Under the pieces are notes generated by a model, which was not told the DNA's origin, made no database searches, and saw only the letters and a list, made by a program, of their open reading frames with translations. Positions 61,444 through 64,000 of a stretch of 64,000 nt of DNA are shown here, in pieces. Origin of the DNA: Candidatus Sedimenticola sp. (ex Thyasira tokunagai) (lineage in GTDB: Bacteria > Pseudomonadota > Gammaproteobacteria > Chromatiales > Chromatiaceae); contig CP134874.1 of assembly GCA_037318855.1 (NCBI GenBank), forward strand, positions 4,403,001-4,467,000, in the 5' to 3' direction. The stretch's first letter is position 1; each line of letters begins with the position of its first letter. A program made the translations under genes and the position numbers.

Positions 61444-62794
61444 GAACTAAACCGCTTCGCGGAGCCTGTAGACCGACCACCGCAGAAGCAATAGCCCTCC
61501 CTCAAATCATCGTCAACACTCTCTATAGGGTTCATGCAGAACCTGGTAACAAGGAGAGAGACGATGACTCCCTTACGCAACAAAATGATCGAAGCCATGA
61601 CCGTACGTGGTTTCTCCCCCCGTACCCATGAAAGCTATCTGAGAGCGGTCCGAGGACTGGCAAAGTACTACCACCGTTCTCCCGATACACTGACACCTAA
61701 GCAGATCCAACGTTACTTTACCTACCTAGCTGTTGAGCGGGGTCTGGCTTGGTCAAGCTGTCGACTGGCCTTTCATGGCATCCGATTCCTCTTCCTGCAG
61801 GTGTTGCAACGGTCGAGATTTGATATGGAAATTACCACTCCCAAGCGTAAAGAGCAGATACCGGAACTACTGAACCATGCTGAAGTAGCCGCGATTCTCA
61901 ACACCTGCAAGAACCCCAAACACCGCCTGATGCTGACCCTCTGTTACGGTTGTGGGCTGCGGGTCAATGAGCTGACCCACCTGCATGTGAGTGACATTGA
62001 TGGTGAACGTGGCCTGCTACGCATTGAGCAGGGCAAAGGCGGCAAAGACCGGCTGTTGCCCCTAGGGCCGACACTGCTGGAACAGCTGCGTGATTACTGG
62101 CGGCACTACCGACCCGATAACTGGTTGTTCCCAAGTCCGCTTCTTGTGAAGCCCTTGAATGTGAGTGCTATTCAGCGTGTCTTCGCTCGGGTCAAGCAGC
62201 AAGCTGGAGTGAAGAAGCGTGGAGGTATCCACAGTCTACGTCACGCCTATGCCACCCACCAACTCGAAGCCGGTATACCGATCCACCGACTGCAACACCT
62301 ACTGGGGCATCAGGATTTGCACTCAACACTGCGCTACGTCCACTGGGTACCTAGCAAAAATGAGGGGAGCGGCCCTCATGACCTGATGGCTAATCTGGAA
62401 GTGGATCATGACTGAATTGGTCACAATGCAAAGCATCATGCAACAGCGCTTGGAGTCACATGCCCAGGATCACCCCCTGAACAAGCGCCAGTGGCAGGTC
62501 TGCCACCACATCCTCGACTGCCGCACCGAAGTCCTTGGGGGAATGAAGCTGCAGTGTGATCACTGCCATGAGCCGCAGATACTCTACTACGCCTGCCGTG
62601 ACCGCCACTGCCCACGCTGCCAGAAAAAGGCCACCGAAGAGTGGAGCGCGAAGCAACAGGCCAATGTGTTGCCGGTGACCTATCACCACCTGGTGTTCAC
62701 CCTGCCGCATCTCCTCAACCCCTGGATAGCCATCCAACCGCGGCAGTTATATGGACTGCTGTTTGAATCTGCCTGGAGCACTTTGAATACCTTT
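61444..62794 (+). mobile_element. IS91-like element (interrupted)
   Basis: The region carries a tyrosine recombinase and the start of an IS91-type transposase, the combination seen in IS91-family elements of the tyrosine-recombinase-accompanied kind. It starts at a GAAC, a known IS91 target tetranucleotide, and is cut at about 62795 by an IS256-family element. Boundaries are inferred. Confidence 0.65.
61564..62415 (+). CDS. Tyrosine recombinase/integrase (IS91-associated)
   Basis: A 283-residue phage-integrase-family protein. The N-terminal SAM-like DNA-binding domain is TVRGFSPRTHESYLRAVRGLAKYY. The catalytic domain has R in GCGLRVNELTHL, K in GKGGKDRLLP, H-x-x-R in HSLRHAYATH, H in LLGHQDLHSTLRYVH, and the nucleophile Tyr in LRYVHW. 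The ATG at 61564 is used because AAGGAGAG lies six bases before it; the frame opens at 61534. It overlaps the transposase gene by eight bases (ATGACTGA), which argues that the two act together. Confidence 0.93.
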   Translation: MTPLRNKMIEAMTVRGFSPRTHESYLRAVRGLAKYYHRSPDTLTPKQIQRYFTYLAVERGLAWSSCRLAFHGIRFLFLQVLQRSRFDMEITTPKRKEQIPELLNHAEVAAILNTCKNPKHRLMLTLCYGCGLRVNELTHLHVSDIDGERGLLRIEQGKGGKDRLLPLGPTLLEQLRDYWRHYRPDNWLFPSPLLVKPLNVSAIQRVFARVKQQAGVKKRGGIHSLRHAYATHQLEAGIPIHRLQHLLGHQDLHSTLRYVHWVPSKNEGSGPHDLMANLEVDHD

Positions 62795-62796
62795 GG
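62408..62796 (+). pseudogene. IS91-family transposase, 5' fragment
   Basis: About 130 residues of the N-terminal zinc-binding domain of IS91 transposases are visible: HPLNKRQWQVCHHILDCRT, LQCDHCHEPQILYYACRDRHCPRCQ and the following HLVFTLPHLLNPW. The HUH/Y2 catalytic part is missing because an IS256-family element enters after LNTFG; the extra residues to 62830 are from that element. Confidence 0.88.
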
Positions 62797-64000
62797 GAGT
62801 TATAGTCAAATCTGGTGTTTAACCAGTTGAATCAAGCGGCGACCTGATCGACTCCTGTTACCTCAACACCATCTTTAAATTTGATTCCGGTTATCACCTT
62901 CGCCAGGTAACCGAAACCCCGTAATCGTCTCCACTTCTTCTCGGCACACAGGCCGAGTTTGAACATCATGTGTAGCATGCCGTCACGCGATAGGCAGCCC
63001 TTGGAACGCTTGGTTCGATGGCGGATTGTCCCGAAGGTTGATTCAATCGGATTGCTGGTCCGAATGCTCTGCCAGTGCTGTGCCGGAAAGTGATAGAAAG
63101 CCATCAGTTCCTCTCGGTCTTTGTGCAGACAGATGGCAGCCTTCGGATACTTCGGCTCATACGTTTTGATAAACAGATCAAAGGCCTTTTCCGCATCGGC
63201 CTGAGTCTCCGCCTGCCAGATGTTATGCAGTGCCTGCTTCGCTTTCGGCTGAGCTGTCTTTGGCAGGCAGTTCAGCACGTTCATGGTCTTGTGCATCCAG
63301 CAGCGCTGCTGGCGCGTCTCAGGATATACTTCCTCCAGCGCAGCCCAGAAGCCCATGGCACCGTCACCGATCGCCAATTTGGGCGGGTTCAGTCCGCGTG
63401 ACTTCAGCTTCAACAGTACCTCCCGCCAGCTCTGCGTGGACTCCCGCACACCATCCTCAATTGCCAGAAAATGCTTCTCACCACGCTCATTCACACCGAT
63501 CACCACCAGGGCACACAGCTTCGTCTGCTCTGCTCTCAGTCCGCTGTAGACACCGTCTGCCCACACATACACCCAATGCTCCTTATCCAGGCGCTCCTCA
63601 CACCAGCTCCGATATTCTTCTGCCCAGACCTGCTTCAGACGCGATACCGTGCTGGCCGACAAGCCTGTTGCATCCGGACCCACCAGCACTTTCAGGGCCT
63701 CACCCATCTCACCACTGGAAATCCCCTTCAGGTAGAGCCACGGCAGCGCCGCTTCCAGTGACTTCGTCTTGCGTACATACGGCGGTACCAGAGCTGATCG
63801 GAACGTCACCGGCTCGCCGGTCTTCGCTCGAACTTTGGGGATCTCGACCGTGACCGGCCCCAATCCTGTCTGCAGTTTACGAGCTGGCAGATGACCATTA
63901 CGCACCACACCCGCCTTGCCATCCTCTGTCCGTCGCTCGGTGTGCTCCACCAACAGCTCCAGCAGCTCTGCCTCTACCGCCTGGTAGATCAACTGCTCTG
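62795..64000 (-). mobile_element. IS256-family insertion sequence (partial)
   Basis: The element begins near 62795, where IS91-transposase homology stops, and runs off the right edge. It contains the minus-strand IS256-type transposase. The other end is outside the window, so its length and target duplication cannot be read. Confidence 0.8.
62832..64000 (-). CDS. IS256-family (Mutator-type) transposase, N-terminus beyond window
   Basis: At least 389 residues of a DDE transposase. The acidic residues are in VYVWADGVYSGLR, LAIGDGAMGFWAAL and the Glu in RTSNPIESTFGTIRHRT. Other IS256 hallmarks are RTEDGKAGVVRNGH and YLKGISSGEMGEALKVLVG. The frame remains open to the window edge (GAG CAG TTG ATC...), so the true start lies outside; the internal TTG at 63992 is not a likely start. 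The reading frame is intact, so the element could be active. Confidence 0.93.
   Translation of the reverse strand, partial: EQLIYQAVEAELLELLVEHTERRTEDGKAGVVRNGHLPARKLQTGLGPVTVEIPKVRAKTGEPVTFRSALVPPYVRKTKSLEAALPWLYLKGISSGEMGEALKVLVGPDATGLSASTVSRLKQVWAEEYRSWCEERLDKEHWVYVWADGVYSGLRAEQTKLCALVVIGVNERGEKHFLAIEDGVRESTQSWREVLLKLKSRGLNPPKLAIGDGAMGFWAALEEVYPETRQQRCWMHKTMNVLNCLPKTAQPKAKQALHNIWQAETQADAEKAFDLFIKTYEPKYPKAAICLHKDREELMAFYHFPAQHWQSIRTSNPIESTFGTIRHRTKRSKGCLSRDGMLHMMFKLGLCAEKKWRRLRGFGYLAKVITGIKFKDGVEVTGVDQVAA

Noticed and set aside
62797..62830. C-terminal residues of the IS91 transposase fragment
   Set aside because: They are read-through into the IS256-family end and are not native transposase sequence.

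Overview
The window looks like a chromosomal segment of a free-living or symbiotic gammaproteobacterium, probably in the Chromatiales / sulfur-oxidiser neighbourhood. The taxonomic reading is inference, from gene order (def-fmt-rsmB-DUF4390-ntrYX divergent from lysM-dprA-smg-topA), oligopeptidase A, gamma-type HemB/AroE/UbiD proteins, and palindromic repeats common in such genomes. No rRNA, tRNA or CRISPR array was seen.

Layout. 0-3.3 kb: a LivHMGF-type ABC importer operon ending in a strong hairpin. 3.5-4.5 kb: a zinc-ribbon plus SUMF1-domain protein. 4.7-11.7 kb (minus): peptide deformylase, Met-tRNA formyltransferase, RsmB, DUF4390 and the NtrY/NtrX two-component pair; NtrX lacks key sigma-54 activator motifs. 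11.8-18 kb (plus): LysM protein, DprA, Smg and TopA. A MITE and a small four-helix membrane gene sit between two copies of the dprA 3' end. 18.3-22.9 kb: an RND efflux adaptor and pump. 23-32.5 kb: a nucleotide-signalling block with an adenylate cyclase, two small membrane proteins, an HTH-multi-PAS-GAF-GGDEF-EAL giant, a PAS-GGDEF-EAL protein and a FIST sensor. 32.6-46 kb: housekeeping genes (TerB-like, RecQ, PurE, TsaC, MlaC-like, thioredoxin, HemB, AroE, thioredoxin-CcdA fusion, gamma-carbonic anhydrase, LemA, GIDE-like) interspersed with many palindromic elements. 46.6-47.6 kb: an apparently ORF-less group II intron on the minus strand.

The standout is 47.7-55.7 kb: a complete type I secretion locus (TolC-like outer membrane protein, then a 1069-residue Gly/Pro repeat protein, then an ABC exporter and an HlyD-type adaptor). 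The cargo has no N-terminal signal peptide. It is built almost wholly from GPGGPG(D/N)F, GFGPDPYGPGGPGGPG and PPPPPEGEG repeats, and ends in a type I secretion-like C-terminal domain. It resembles a secreted silk- or elastin-like matrix polymer more than a classical RTX adhesin or a G-X-Y collagen.

The last part (56-64 kb) carries oligopeptidase A, an SH3/coiled-coil membrane protein, UbiD and a ParA-like ATPase. It then enters nested mobile DNA: a MITE truncated by an IS91-like element (tyrosine recombinase plus zinc-ribbon transposase), itself interrupted by an IS256-family element that runs off the window. At least five families of small inverted-repeat elements occur, three of them in several copies, suggesting a genome rich in non-autonomous repeats.
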